Shown here: positions 55,960-64,000 of the stretch, one piece after another | Position numbering within the stretch: the first letter of the stretch is position 1 | Layout of the letters: each line of letters starts with the position of its first letter | DNA from: Sphingomonadales bacterium | GTDB lineage: Bacteria; Pseudomonadota; Alphaproteobacteria; Sphingomonadales; Sphingomonadaceae | NCBI GenBank assembly: GCA_013297725.1 | Contig: JAAFIB010000003.1 | Location: 36,047 to 100,046, forward strand | Length of the DNA stretch: 64,000 nucleotides | Reading direction: 5' to 3' | Position numbers and translations under genes: made by a program | Notes under the pieces: model-generated | The model's database searches: none | What the model saw: only the letters and a program-made list of their open reading frames with translations | What the model was told of the DNA's origin: nothing

Positions 55960-58388
55960 AGAAACAAATCGCCCCCGACGTCAGCAAACTGGCAGCCGCC
56001 GATCCCGCAGCCGGGGACCGCTTGCCCTTTGCCCGGCATCTGAACGAGCAAACCATCGAAACCCGCGATGGTGATCTGGTACAGATGATTGCGCTTGAGG
56101 GCTATCCGTTTGAGACTGCCGATACTGAAACACTCAACCAGATTGCTGCAACGCGCGACATCGTCTTTCGCGGCATCGCCTCTTCGCAGCTGATCCTGTA
56201 TTGTCACGTCCTGCGTCGCCGTGTCGTCGCTGATCTTGCTTTACAACAACCCGAAGGCATGGCCCGCCAGATAGACGAGCAATGGCGCCAGCAACTGGGT
56301 GAACGCAATTTGTTCGTGAACGACATTGTCCTCACTCTCGTCCGCCGCCCAGCAAAGGGCAAAGTCGGCCTGCTGGAGCGACTGTCTCGCAAGATGCGCG
56401 GCATGAAGAAGCATTCGGCAGAAGATGATGCTGCACAAATCCGAGACCTGCGCGAACTGGATGCTGCACGGGTAAACTTGATGGCCTCTCTTGGACGCTA
56501 TGGCCCTCGCCCGCTTGGCCAATACCACAGCCACAATGACGAGCTGCGCTGCACGATGATGGAGCATCTGTCGGCGATTTATAATGGCGAGAGCCAGCCA
56601 GTGCTGGTTCCGCAGGGCGATCTTGGACAATATCTGCCATACAAGCGCGTCAGCTTTGGCATCGATACGCTGGAGCTGCGCGGCGTGGTGCATGGCGGCA
56701 ACCGGCTGGGCGCGATTATTTCGGTGAAGGATTATCCCGCGGCGACTGCGCCGGGGATGCTCGACAATCTTCTGCGCCTGCCCCACGAACTGACATTGTC
56801 AGAGAGCTTTGCCTTTGTGGACCGCCAGATTGCCGATGAACGCATGGCGCTTTCGCTGCGCCGCCTGCGTGCGGCATCCGATGACACCATTACCCTAAAG
56901 CAAGGCCTGATGGCGGCACGTGATGATCTGGTCGCGGGCAATGCCGCCTATGGCGAGCACCACATGACAGTGCACGTGCGCGCGCGCACTCTTGACGAAC
57001 TCGACCGCGCTGTAGCTGATGTGCAATCGGCGCTGGCCGACACCGGTGCGATTGCGGTGCGCGAAGATCTGAACCTTGAGGCGGCGTTCTGGGCGCAATT
57101 CCCCGGCAATGGCGATTTTGTTGCACGCAAAGCGATGATCTCGACGGGCAATCTTGCCAGTCTGATGTCTCTCCACAGCTTCCCTGCTGGCAATGTCGCT
57201 GGCGGTCCTTGGGGCGAACCGCTGACAGTTCTGGAGACAACATCAAGCACTCCCTATTTCTTTAATCTGCACAATGGTGACCTTGGCAACTTCACGCTGA
57301 TCGGTCCGTCGGGTTCAGGCAAGACTGTGGTGCTCAACTTCCTTGTGGCCCAAGCGCAGAAATTCGCGCCGCGCACTTTCTTTTTCGACAAAGATCGTGG
57401 TGCAGAGATTTTCATCCGCGCCATCGGCGGCCATTATGATGTGCTGCGTCCCGGCACGCAAAGCGGTTTTAATCCGCTGGCTTTACCTGACACTCAGGAA
57501 AACCGCGCCTTTCTGCGTGGCTGGCTGGCATTGCTGGGTACGCCCGCAACAGGTCCACTTAGCAATGAAGATGCAGCCCTGATCGCCGATGCCGTCGATG
57601 CCAATTATGACCAACCGGTCGAGCATCGCCGTCTGCGCTATTTGGTAGAGCTGCTGTCCGGTGCAATCCGCCCGACACGCGGCGACCTAGCCTCACGGCT
57701 TGCGCCGTGGCATAGTGCAGGCGAGCATGCTTGGTTGTTCGACAATGCCAGCGACCGGCTTGATATCAGCGAAGCCACCATTGGTTTTGATATGACCGCG
57801 TTGCTTGACAATCCCACGTTGCGCACACCCGCCATGTTTTACCTTTTCCACCGCGTGGATGAGCGGCTCGACGGCACCCCTTCGATGATCGTGATCGACG
57901 AGGGATGGAAAGCGCTGGATGACGAAATTTTTGCCCGCCGCCTGAAAGACTGGATGAAGACAGTGCGGAAACGCAACGGCGTGGTCGGCTTTGCCACACA
58001 AAGCGCCGGCGATGCGCTGGACAGCAAGATTGCCAGCACGATCATCGAACAAGCGGCGACGCAGATGTTCATGCCCAACCCCAAGGCACAGGCGCGCGAT
58101 TATATCGAAGGCTTTGGCCTGACCGAGCATGAGTTTGAACTGGTGCGCGGCCTGCCCGATCACCTGCGCTGTGTGTTGATAAAACAAGCGAATATGAGCG
58201 TGGTTGCCCGTCTCGATATGAGCGGGATGCCTGAGGTACTCACCATTCTTTCAGGCCGCGAGAAAAGCGTGCGCCATCTGGATACGCTGCGCGCCGAACA
58301 TGGCGATGATCCCGCCGAATGGTTGCCGCAGCTGGTTGAGGCCGCGCAAAAAGGCCCGCGCGCGCTGTGGGAGCGGGATGCCGCCTAA
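55956..58388 (+). CDS. virB4: Type IV secretion ATPase VirB4
   Basis: VirB4 is the core ATPase of the apparatus. The 810-residue protein has the CagE/TrbE/VirB4 N-terminal domain and a C-terminal P-loop: Walker A 'LIGPSGSGKTVVLNFLV' around 448-464, Walker B 'SMIVIDEGWKALDDE' around 642-656, and 'GFATQSAGDAL' further on. Length and motifs are normal. It overlaps virB3 by 4 bases and virB6 by 1, so no virB5 is encoded between them. Confidence 0.95.
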   Translation: MKKQIAPDVSKLAAADPAAGDRLPFARHLNEQTIETRDGDLVQMIALEGYPFETADTETLNQIAATRDIVFRGIASSQLILYCHVLRRRVVADLALQQPEGMARQIDEQWRQQLGERNLFVNDIVLTLVRRPAKGKVGLLERLSRKMRGMKKHSAEDDAAQIRDLRELDAARVNLMASLGRYGPRPLGQYHSHNDELRCTMMEHLSAIYNGESQPVLVPQGDLGQYLPYKRVSFGIDTLELRGVVHGGNRLGAIISVKDYPAATAPGMLDNLLRLPHELTLSESFAFVDRQIADERMALSLRRLRAASDDTITLKQGLMAARDDLVAGNAAYGEHHMTVHVRARTLDELDRAVADVQSALADTGAIAVREDLNLEAAFWAQFPGNGDFVARKAMISTGNLASLMSLHSFPAGNVAGGPWGEPLTVLETTSSTPYFFNLHNGDLGNFTLIGPSGSGKTVVLNFLVAQAQKFAPRTFFFDKDRGAEIFIRAIGGHYDVLRPGTQSGFNPLALPDTQENRAFLRGWLALLGTPATGPLSNEDAALIADAVDANYDQPVEHRRLRYLVELLSGAIRPTRGDLASRLAPWHSAGEHAWLFDNASDRLDISEATIGFDMTALLDNPTLRTPAMFYLFHRVDERLDGTPSMIVIDEGWKALDDEIFARRLKDWMKTVRKRNGVVGFATQSAGDALDSKIASTIIEQAATQMFMPNPKAQARDYIEGFGLTEHEFELVRGLPDHLRCVLIKQANMSVVARLDMSGMPEVLTILSGREKSVRHLDTLRAEHGDDPAEWLPQLVEAAQKGPRALWERDAA

Positions 58389-59698
58389 TGGCAAACTGCC
58401 CGACCATAGACCCAGCAATCGGCACCGCTCAGACACTGATCCAATCAGTCAACTGCTATGTCGAAACGAGTGTGGCCGGAAGCTATGGTGCGCTGATGGG
58501 ACCGGGTGGCGGCATGCGCGGCGCGTTGACTGCATCGCTGATCATCTATGTCGCAATCATGGGCTATCGCTTCATGCTGGGACGTACCCGTCTGTCGATG
58601 GGCGATCTTGTTCCGCGGATGTTACTGATCGGTGCGATCCTTGCGCTAACCACCAGCTGGGCGACTTATCAAACGCTTGTCTACGACGTGCTGACCGATG
58701 GTCCTGAAGAAATTAGCCAAATGGTCGCACGCGGGCAGACACCTGCCCGCAGTGTGGCTGAACGCGTTGACCGTGTGAACAAGCAACTGACGGATGTCGC
58801 GAATGATTGGGGCAAGGGACCGTTAGGTATTGTGGCACCGGTTGGTCCGCAATCGAGCATTGCCGATGCAGCAAATGCCGCGCGAGCCAAAGCAGAGGCT
58901 GGCGGCATGAACCCGCTGCCAACAACAACGGCTGCCGCGACAACTCCTGCAGCGATTAGCGCTAATCCGTTTTCTTCGGCTCCAAGCTATCTCAGCTGGT
59001 CTGCTATGTTGCTGACGCTGACAGCCGCCGGCAGCATTGCGATCACCAAAGCACTGCTGGGCTTGTTGCTCGCGATTGGTCCAATCTTTGCGCTATTCGC
59101 ACTGTTCGACAATACGCGCGGACTGGCCGTCGGCTGGGCGCGTGCCGCATTTTTCCTCGCCTTTGTGCCTTTGCTGGCAACTCTAACTTCGGTTGCCATG
59201 CTTGCTATGCTGGAACCAATGGCGCTGCGCCTCGCTCTTGATGCCGCCCGCGGTGTCTTTTCGCTAAACAGTGCACTCGCCATTTTCATCGCAGTGCTTG
59301 TGATGACCGGCATTGCCCTGCTTTCCGTGCGCGTTGCTGCGATGATGGTGTCGGGCTGGGTAATCAGCCTGAAAGACCATATGAGTTCGAACAGCACGGC
59401 GGTTGGTGCCAATATTCAACAGCACTATGGCGTTGATGGCAATCCAGCCTTTGCTGGCACTGCGTCAAACCACAATCAGCCCCGGCTGGACCAGATGGTG
59501 CAAGCAATAGAGCGCACCAATTCCTTCAACACTGTGCAGCAATTGCAACGCCCCGATACCCGCCTGATGGCGATGAGCGCGCCGCAATTGCAACGCACTG
59601 CAACTGAAACAAAAGCTCCCCGGATAAGCGCGTTGCTGCCCGGCAAAAATATTGCAGCCCTTTCTTCTCCTCTTCGTCCGGCAAGGTCGTGGTCATGA
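58388..59698 (+). CDS. virB6: Type IV secretion membrane protein VirB6/TrbL
   Basis: VirB6 is a polytopic inner-membrane channel part. The start at 58388 overlaps the virB4 stop by one base and is preferred over 58367. The 436-residue protein has an N-terminal Cys pair, membrane helices around 45-115, an Ala/Pro periplasmic loop, and the TrbL core 'LLGLLLAIGPIFALFALFDN' with more helices to about residue 330. A polar tail of about 100 residues follows. It overlaps virB9 by 4 bases, so virB7 and virB8 are missing from their usual place. Confidence 0.93.
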   Translation: MANCPTIDPAIGTAQTLIQSVNCYVETSVAGSYGALMGPGGGMRGALTASLIIYVAIMGYRFMLGRTRLSMGDLVPRMLLIGAILALTTSWATYQTLVYDVLTDGPEEISQMVARGQTPARSVAERVDRVNKQLTDVANDWGKGPLGIVAPVGPQSSIADAANAARAKAEAGGMNPLPTTTAAATTPAAISANPFSSAPSYLSWSAMLLTLTAAGSIAITKALLGLLLAIGPIFALFALFDNTRGLAVGWARAAFFLAFVPLLATLTSVAMLAMLEPMALRLALDAARGVFSLNSALAIFIAVLVMTGIALLSVRVAAMMVSGWVISLKDHMSSNSTAVGANIQQHYGVDGNPAFAGTASNHNQPRLDQMVQAIERTNSFNTVQQLQRPDTRLMAMSAPQLQRTATETKAPRISALLPGKNIAALSSPLRPARSWS

Positions 59699-60501
59699 TC
59701 CGTAGCATTCTTGTTCTTTTGGCATTTTGCCTCGCAGCATCCGCTGCATATGCGCAGCAAGCGACCGAGGGCGATATCAGCAAACCCCGCGACCCACGCA
59801 TCCGTGTCATCGATTATGATCCAGACCAGATTTTCTCGATAACCGGCCATACCGGTTATCAAATGACAATCGAATTTGAACCCGATGAAAAGATCGAGAC
59901 TGTCGGGATCGGCGATTCCAGCGGTTGGCAGGTGACACCCAATGGCAGTGCGACTTTGCTGTTTCTGAAACCCATGGCAGTGGTTCCAAACACCAATATG
60001 TCGCTGGTCACAAATAAACGGCGCTACAATCTGGAACTATCCAGCCGCAATGGTGCCAAGGTTGGCAGTGAGGCTGTTACCTTTGTGCTGCGTTTCCGCC
60101 TCCCCGCTCCGCCACCTGTGGTCAGTGTCGCTGTTGACGAAAATCTGGTCAGCGCAATTCCAGAGGATCAGTGGAACCGCAATTATCGTTTTGAGGGTAG
60201 CAAAGAGCTAGTCCCCGAAGAGATATTTGATGATGGCGTTTACACCTTCATCCGCTTTGCCGAAAATCTGGAAACGCCCGCTATTTTCGCGGTGAGCGGT
60301 GCCGAGGACGAGAACCTCGTCAACAGCAATTTGCGCGGAAAATATGTGATGATCGACCGAGTCGCAGGGCAGATTGTGCTGCGCCACGGAAAGCTGGTCA
60401 CGCGGCTGTTCAACGAGACTTACACGATTCCAGAACCCGGCCCGGATGCGCCAAAACCACGCAAAAGCAAGAAGCGTGGTTTTCTGGGATTGGGTAGCTG
60501 A
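59695..60501 (+). CDS. virB9: Type IV secretion protein VirB9/TrbG
   Basis: VirB9 is part of the outer-membrane core ring with VirB10 (and VirB7 where present). From ATG 59695 (ATGA overlap with virB6) the protein has 268 residues, a signal peptide cut near 'AYAQQ', an N-terminal beta domain with 'RIRVIDYDPDQIFSITGHTG', and the C-terminal CagX domain with 'NYRFEGSKELVPEEIFDDGV' and 'FAVSGAEDENLVNSNLRG'. GTG 59689 is an alternative start. virB10 follows after 14 bases with a GGGAG site. Confidence 0.94.
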   Translation: MIRSILVLLAFCLAASAAYAQQATEGDISKPRDPRIRVIDYDPDQIFSITGHTGYQMTIEFEPDEKIETVGIGDSSGWQVTPNGSATLLFLKPMAVVPNTNMSLVTNKRRYNLELSSRNGAKVGSEAVTFVLRFRLPAPPPVVSVAVDENLVSAIPEDQWNRNYRFEGSKELVPEEIFDDGVYTFIRFAENLETPAIFAVSGAEDENLVNSNLRGKYVMIDRVAGQIVLRHGKLVTRLFNETYTIPEPGPDAPKPRKSKKRGFLGLGS

Positions 60502-60515
60502 CGGGAGCTGAGACG

Positions 60516-61616
60516 ATGACCGAAACGAACACACATCAGGATCCCCGCCAGAATATGGGCGAAGACGCGCTGGCCGAGGCAAATCGGCGTGCGTCACCGC
60601 AACTCACAGTGGCGAGTGGCTTTACGCCCGGCGTTGCTGCGGGTGTCTGCGGCATTGCTTTACTGGGCGTGATCACCTTCAGCTCGCTTTCTGCTCAACG
60701 CGGCAGCAGCGTAAGGCAACCAAACGTCGCATCGGCCGCAACGGCACCGATGAATGCAAACGGCCAATATGTCATTCCTGTGCGTGCGCCAGACCAGCCG
60801 CCTGTCTTGTTGAAGGCTGGAAATGCGGCACAACCGGCTGGAACCGGCATGGCGCCGGTGCCGTTTGGCAACGTCGCAGCGCAATATGTGAATCCAGCAA
60901 CGATCGCCCGCCTGCAGTCACCCGTGGTTGCAGTCGATCTATCCCGCAACAGCCCGGCAACGGCTACTGCCAGCACCGCAAAGCCAAGTGCGCAGGGGCT
61001 GGCACAAGCGATCGCGGGAGATCAACGCGATGCCGCCCGTGCCGGACGGCTCGGCAATGCTGCCTTTATGGTGCCAGAGGGAACGGTTCTTGCCGGGACG
61101 CTGGAAACCGCAATAAACTCAGACCTTCCCGGCCATGTTCGCGCCGTTGTCAGCCGGAATGTTACCAGCTTTGATGGCAGCCGCATCCTGATCCCAAAGG
61201 GCAGCCGCCTCGTCGGGCAATATCAATCAAACTTGGCCGTCGGCCAGAAACGCACCTTCATCATTTGGGAACGGCTGATCCGCCCCGATGGCGTAACCAT
61301 TGCACTGGAATCGCCAGGCACAGACTCTCTGGGCCGCGCTGGTGTAACCGGAAAGGTCGATAGCCACTTCTTGCGCCGGTTTGGCGCAGCGTTGCTGCTA
61401 TCTGTGATTGACGCAGGGAGCCGTGCGGTTTCCGCTGGAAGCGGCAATGTTGTTATTGCCGGTGGTGCCGGCGGGGCTGCCAGTGCGGCTGGTTCCGGTT
61501 TGCAAAACGATGTGAACATTCCGCCGACCATCAAAGTCCCACAGGGAACTGCAATCCGCATTTTCCTGAACAGGGATCTCGATTTTACCGATGTAGGCGC
61601 GGCGTCAGCGCGATGA
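60516..61616 (+). CDS. virB10: Type IV secretion protein VirB10/TrbI
   Basis: VirB10 spans both membranes and links the inner-membrane ATPases to the outer core. The 366-residue protein has a cytoplasmic N-terminus, one membrane helix (about 31-50), a Pro/Ala-rich linker (about 60-165), and the TrbI domain with 'PEGTVLAGTLETAINSDLPG', 'GSRILIPKGSRLVGQYQS' and 'VDSHFLRRFGAALLLSVID'. It ends with an ATGA overlap with virB11. Confidence 0.95.
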   Translation: MTETNTHQDPRQNMGEDALAEANRRASPQLTVASGFTPGVAAGVCGIALLGVITFSSLSAQRGSSVRQPNVASAATAPMNANGQYVIPVRAPDQPPVLLKAGNAAQPAGTGMAPVPFGNVAAQYVNPATIARLQSPVVAVDLSRNSPATATASTAKPSAQGLAQAIAGDQRDAARAGRLGNAAFMVPEGTVLAGTLETAINSDLPGHVRAVVSRNVTSFDGSRILIPKGSRLVGQYQSNLAVGQKRTFIIWERLIRPDGVTIALESPGTDSLGRAGVTGKVDSHFLRRFGAALLLSVIDAGSRAVSAGSGNVVIAGGAGGAASAAGSGLQNDVNIPPTIKVPQGTAIRIFLNRDLDFTDVGAASAR

Positions 61617-62599
61617 GCATTCAGCCTGACCAAAGGGAATTTGGTTCCATCTATCTGCAAAGCTATCTGGAACCTTTGCGGCCTTGGCTTGATGCGGATG
61701 ACGTAACTGAAATACTGGTCAATTGCCCGGGAGAAGTCTGGGTGGAGCGAGCCGGCGCCCCGGTAATGGAGCGCCATGAGGTTCCCGAACTGGAACTTGA
61801 GCTGTTGGCTCGTCTTTCGCACCAGATAGCCCGCAGCAGTTTTCAGGGCATCAACCGAGAAACCCCGTTGCTTTCTGCAACGCTGCCGGGGGGCGTGCGG
61901 GTCCAGATTATCGCACCCCCTGCGACCCGAAACGGCTTTGCAGTCGCTTTGCGGAAACATGTTGTGAACGACATAGATGTCAGCCAGTTTTTGGCTCAAA
62001 CCAGTGTCACGAAAGCCCCGTCGGTCGCTGACGAAAAAAAGCAAATGGAGCAGTTGGTCGCCAATCAAGACATTGCAGCCCTGCTCGATTTTGTGGTCTC
62101 GCACCGCAAAACAGTGCTGATTTCAGGCGGCACCTCATCGGGCAAGACAACATTGCTGAATGCGATGCTGAAAGAAGTGCCGCAAAGCGAACGGCTGATT
62201 ATTATTGAAGACACACCAGAGCTGCGCTTGACACATCCCAATTCGGTCGGGCTTGTCGCTGTTGCGGGTAATCAGGGCGAAGCACTGGTAACTACAGATG
62301 AATTGATGCGGGCAAGCTTGCGGATGCGGCCTGACCGGCTGATTGTGGGCGAATTGCGCGGCCCAGAAGTAATCACCTTTATGCGGGCCATAAACACCGG
62401 CCACCCAGGCTCGTTCGCCTCTATCCACGCCAGCAGTGCGCAAGGCGCGCTTGAGCAACTGTCCCTGATGTGCTTGCAAGCCGGCCTTGGCCTGTCCCGC
62501 GAAGATACATTAAGCTATACGCGCACGATGATTGACGTCGTCATTCAGCTGCGCAGAGACAGCGGCAAGCGCTATTTAGACGACATATTAATCCTCTGA
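61613..62599 (+). CDS. virB11: Type IV secretion ATPase VirB11
   Basis: VirB11 is the hexameric ATPase at the cytoplasmic face. The 328-residue protein has the N-terminal domain ('PWLDADDVTEILVNCPGEVW'), Walker A 'LISGGTSSGKTTLLNAML' around 168-185, the Asp box 'IIIEDTPELRL' and Walker B region 'LRMRPDRLIVGELRGPE', and the His box 'NTGHPGSFASIHASSA'. It is the last virB gene; a weak 6-bp hairpin over its stop (62595-62612) may end the operon. It is related to CpaF, which is absent from the Tad operon in the same window. Confidence 0.96.
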   Translation: MSIQPDQREFGSIYLQSYLEPLRPWLDADDVTEILVNCPGEVWVERAGAPVMERHEVPELELELLARLSHQIARSSFQGINRETPLLSATLPGGVRVQIIAPPATRNGFAVALRKHVVNDIDVSQFLAQTSVTKAPSVADEKKQMEQLVANQDIAALLDFVVSHRKTVLISGGTSSGKTTLLNAMLKEVPQSERLIIIEDTPELRLTHPNSVGLVAVAGNQGEALVTTDELMRASLRMRPDRLIVGELRGPEVITFMRAINTGHPGSFASIHASSAQGALEQLSLMCLQAGLGLSREDTLSYTRTMIDVVIQLRRDSGKRYLDDILIL

Positions 62600-62607
62600 C
62601 GGCTGGG

Positions 62608-62961
62608 TCAGAAATTGCTCTCTGCCTGAGCAGCCTTTTCCAATTTTTCAGCCTCGGTTGCCGGTGGCGGCAAAAGCTGCTCTTTGGACAGCTTCTTCGG
62701 AGGCTGGTTGGCTGGCGGCACTTGCGAAGCAGCTTGCTTTGCATCCACAACCTTTGGAGCCGCAACGGATCCTTTGTCCTGCTGGGCTGCAACGACTTGC
62801 GAAGCTTCTGGATTCGTTTGTTCAGCAGTTTCAGCCGACCTCTCGACCACGGGATTACCTGGGCCGCTGACCTCGTCATTCGACATAAGGGTATAGGCGC
62901 TACCGCCAACCACAATTAGTGCGACTGCGGAAAATGCAATTGTCTTTGCTTTGAACGACAT
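62608..62961 (-). CDS. Small single-pass membrane protein, family not recognised
   Basis: The 117-residue protein, from ATG 62961 with a GAGG site 7 bases before, has one N-terminal membrane helix (about 6-24, 'AKTIAFSAVALIVVGGSAYT') and a polar, Ala/Gln/Lys/Pro-rich periplasmic part with low complexity. A longer frame to 63099 lacks a ribosome site and membrane-like continuity. It converges with virB11 (8 bases between). Nothing in it looks like VirB5, VirB7 or VirB8, and its strand differs from the virB operon. Confidence 0.62.
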   Translation of the reverse strand: MSFKAKTIAFSAVALIVVGGSAYTLMSNDEVSGPGNPVVERSAETAEQTNPEASQVVAAQQDKGSVAAPKVVDAKQAASQVPPANQPPKKLSKEQLLPPPATEAEKLEKAAQAESNF

Positions 62962-63099
62962 ATCGTACCTCGCTTTCAAATCATACAATACGGTAGTCTG
63001 CACAATAGCAGCACAAAAGTTAACGGTAGCTTGTCGAGCTAAATTCGCCGTTCTTAGCGCATCGATCATCAACTGAGCGAAGCTTCTAGTCTTTACCAA

Positions 63100-64000
63100 T
63101 TATCGCAGGATCGCTTTGTATCGCGCGTCCAAATTGATGGCTTGTTGCCTATCATCATCAGCGCGCTGGGTATCGCCATATTTTCGCAGCAGGACGCTGC
63201 GGTTGTAGTAAACGCGAGCCGACTTCGGCGACAACTGGACGGCACGATTTAGATCAGCAATTGCGGCCTCGCGATTGCCCTGCCAGTCATAAACGAGCCC
63301 GCGGTTCAGATAAGCTGCGGTGAGGTCAGGAGCGAGGGAAATCGCCGCGTCGAACGCTGCGATTGCTTTGTCCAGATCACCGTTCCAGGCCTGCTTCAAA
63401 CCATCGGAAAGATGTACTTCAACCTGTCTTCGAACTGCTTTTGGAGCGTCACGGCCAAGCTTCCGGCATCGCGTCTGGGCCCGTTTGGGATCGTTCACCG
63501 TGCAGGCGTTCCAATCACCGCGCTTAACGGAATTTTCGGCAGATCTGCGTGAACCGGTGACGACGACTGATCTGTCGTCGTCGTCCGAAATGTCCTCGGA
63601 GGATACAACCGAGATCGCGACTGCCGTATCTTGCTGGATTTGCGAAATGGCGCGCCCCTGAACCACAATTGCGCTCGGTAATTCCTCGCGCATAGCAAGC
63701 GGCGCTGGCGGTGGCGGTGGAGCGGGCAAAGCCTGCGCCATTTCAATCGGCGGAGGAATTGGTGCGACGTTGTACGATTGAGAAGATGGTGGATCAACGC
63801 TGACAGAGCCTGTTCTCACAGTGGGTGGCGGTGCTGCCTGAATCGCAGCTGGCACCTCGGCCGATTCGTTCCTGCGCGACGACGCGGCATTGTTTGGCCC
63901 GGACACCATCCCTTGATCAGTCGTGGTCGTAGGCACAGGCGGGACCGGTGGTCGTAACGCGAACGGTAAACTAATCGCGGCAACTAGCACGGTCGCAGCG
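63100..64000 (-). CDS. TPR repeat protein, N-terminus beyond the window
   Basis: The frame is open to the window edge, with a hydrophobic segment ('AATVLVAAISLPFALRP') at the start that may be the end of a signal peptide or a membrane helix. About 150 disordered Pro/Ala/Val-rich residues follow, then 'VVVTGSRRS', a Cys-containing stretch, and two or three TPR units ('AYLNRGLVYDWQGNREAAIA', 'VYYNRSVLLRKYGDTQRADD') near the C-terminus. TPRs bind other proteins. The partner is unknown; a GTG at 63990 is possible as start but unsupported. Confidence 0.8.
   Translation of the reverse strand, partial: AATVLVAAISLPFALRPPVPPVPTTTTDQGMVSGPNNAASSRRNESAEVPAAIQAAPPPTVRTGSVSVDPPSSQSYNVAPIPPPIEMAQALPAPPPPPAPLAMREELPSAIVVQGRAISQIQQDTAVAISVVSSEDISDDDDRSVVVTGSRRSAENSVKRGDWNACTVNDPKRAQTRCRKLGRDAPKAVRRQVEVHLSDGLKQAWNGDLDKAIAAFDAAISLAPDLTAAYLNRGLVYDWQGNREAAIADLNRAVQLSPKSARVYYNRSVLLRKYGDTQRADDDRQQAINLDARYKAILR

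Noticed and set aside
61613..62599. VirB11 serving as the missing CpaF of the Tad pilus
   Set aside because: The families are related, but this gene is coupled to virB10 and has the VirB11 N-terminal domain and length; there is no sequence reason to assign it to the pilus.
62608..62961. Candidate for the missing VirB8
   Set aside because: It has one membrane helix as VirB8 does, but the rest is short, low-complexity and on the opposite strand; VirB8 needs a folded periplasmic domain of about 150 residues.

Overview
The window looks like a chromosomal segment of an alphaproteobacterium of the order Sphingomonadales, of moderate G+C, near Sphingorhabdus, Sphingopyxis or Parasphingorhabdus. This rests on gene content and order: nagZ-scpA-scpB-tatA-tatB-tatC in one coupled chain next to a SPOR protein and argS, the cell-cycle regulator GcrA, a recO without the zinc cysteines, TonB-dependent receptors, and leuB-metZ-apaG. 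No phage, insertion sequence, CRISPR array or rRNA was seen. One tRNA gene, tRNA-Arg(CCG), is present.

Layout. 1-0.6 kb: tail of a TonB-dependent receptor, a 31-bp palindrome and an entericidin-like lipoprotein. 0.6-7.1 kb: the minus-strand chain argS, SPOR protein, (terminator), nagZ, scpA, scpB, tatA, tatB, tatC. 7.2-12.4 kb: an unknown lipoprotein, ispH-thrB-rnhA on the plus strand, then a FAD oxidoreductase and a lysophospholipase-like hydrolase. 12.5-19.6 kb: a Tad/Flp pilus operon (cpaA, B, C, D, E, tadB, tadC) with no cpaF ATPase and no Flp pilin gene. 19.6-26.6 kb: tyrosine/homogentisate catabolism (maiA, a TonB-dependent receptor, a MarR regulator, hppD, a VOC protein, and a FAH-family hydrolase) with a C13-type cysteine peptidase on the opposite strand; homogentisate dioxygenase is missing. 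26.7-32.6 kb: DUF2147 protein, ABC-2 permease, gcrA, parE, a class A beta-lactamase-fold lipoprotein, TM2 protein. 32.6-41.3 kb: LysR regulator, apaG, metZ, leuB, a REP-like palindrome, recO, AI-2E transporter family protein, M48 peptidase, PBP1A. 41.4-48.3 kb: acyl-CoA dehydrogenase, HPP protein and a valine-type catabolic set (3-hydroxyisobutyrate dehydrogenase, enoyl-CoA hydratase, 3-hydroxyisobutyryl-CoA hydrolase, isobutyryl-CoA-type dehydrogenase), with a cold-shock gene on the other strand. 48.3-50.4 kb: two tandem NodB-fold deacetylases. 50.6 kb: tRNA-Arg, followed by about 650 bases without a convincing gene. 51.3-54.6 kb: a DUF1800-DUF1501 secreted pair. 54.7-62.6 kb: a type IV secretion operon (transglycosylase, virB2, B3, B4, B6, B9, B10, B11) without virB5, virB7, virB8 or virD4. 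62.6-64 kb: two minus-strand genes, the last a TPR protein cut by the window end.

How the parts relate. Cell-envelope functions dominate: Tat export, peptidoglycan synthesis and recycling (PBP1A, NagZ, SPOR, transglycosylase, NodB proteins), and two trans-envelope machines, each lacking standard parts. Two predicted Tat substrates (the DUF1501 protein and possibly the M48 protein) lie in the same window as tatABC. The catabolic blocks feed tyrosine carbon to fumarate and acetoacetate, and valine carbon towards methylmalonate semialdehyde. The best candidates for something undescribed are the reduced type IV secretion locus and the Tad locus without its motor ATPase. Both claims depend on what the rest of the genome holds.
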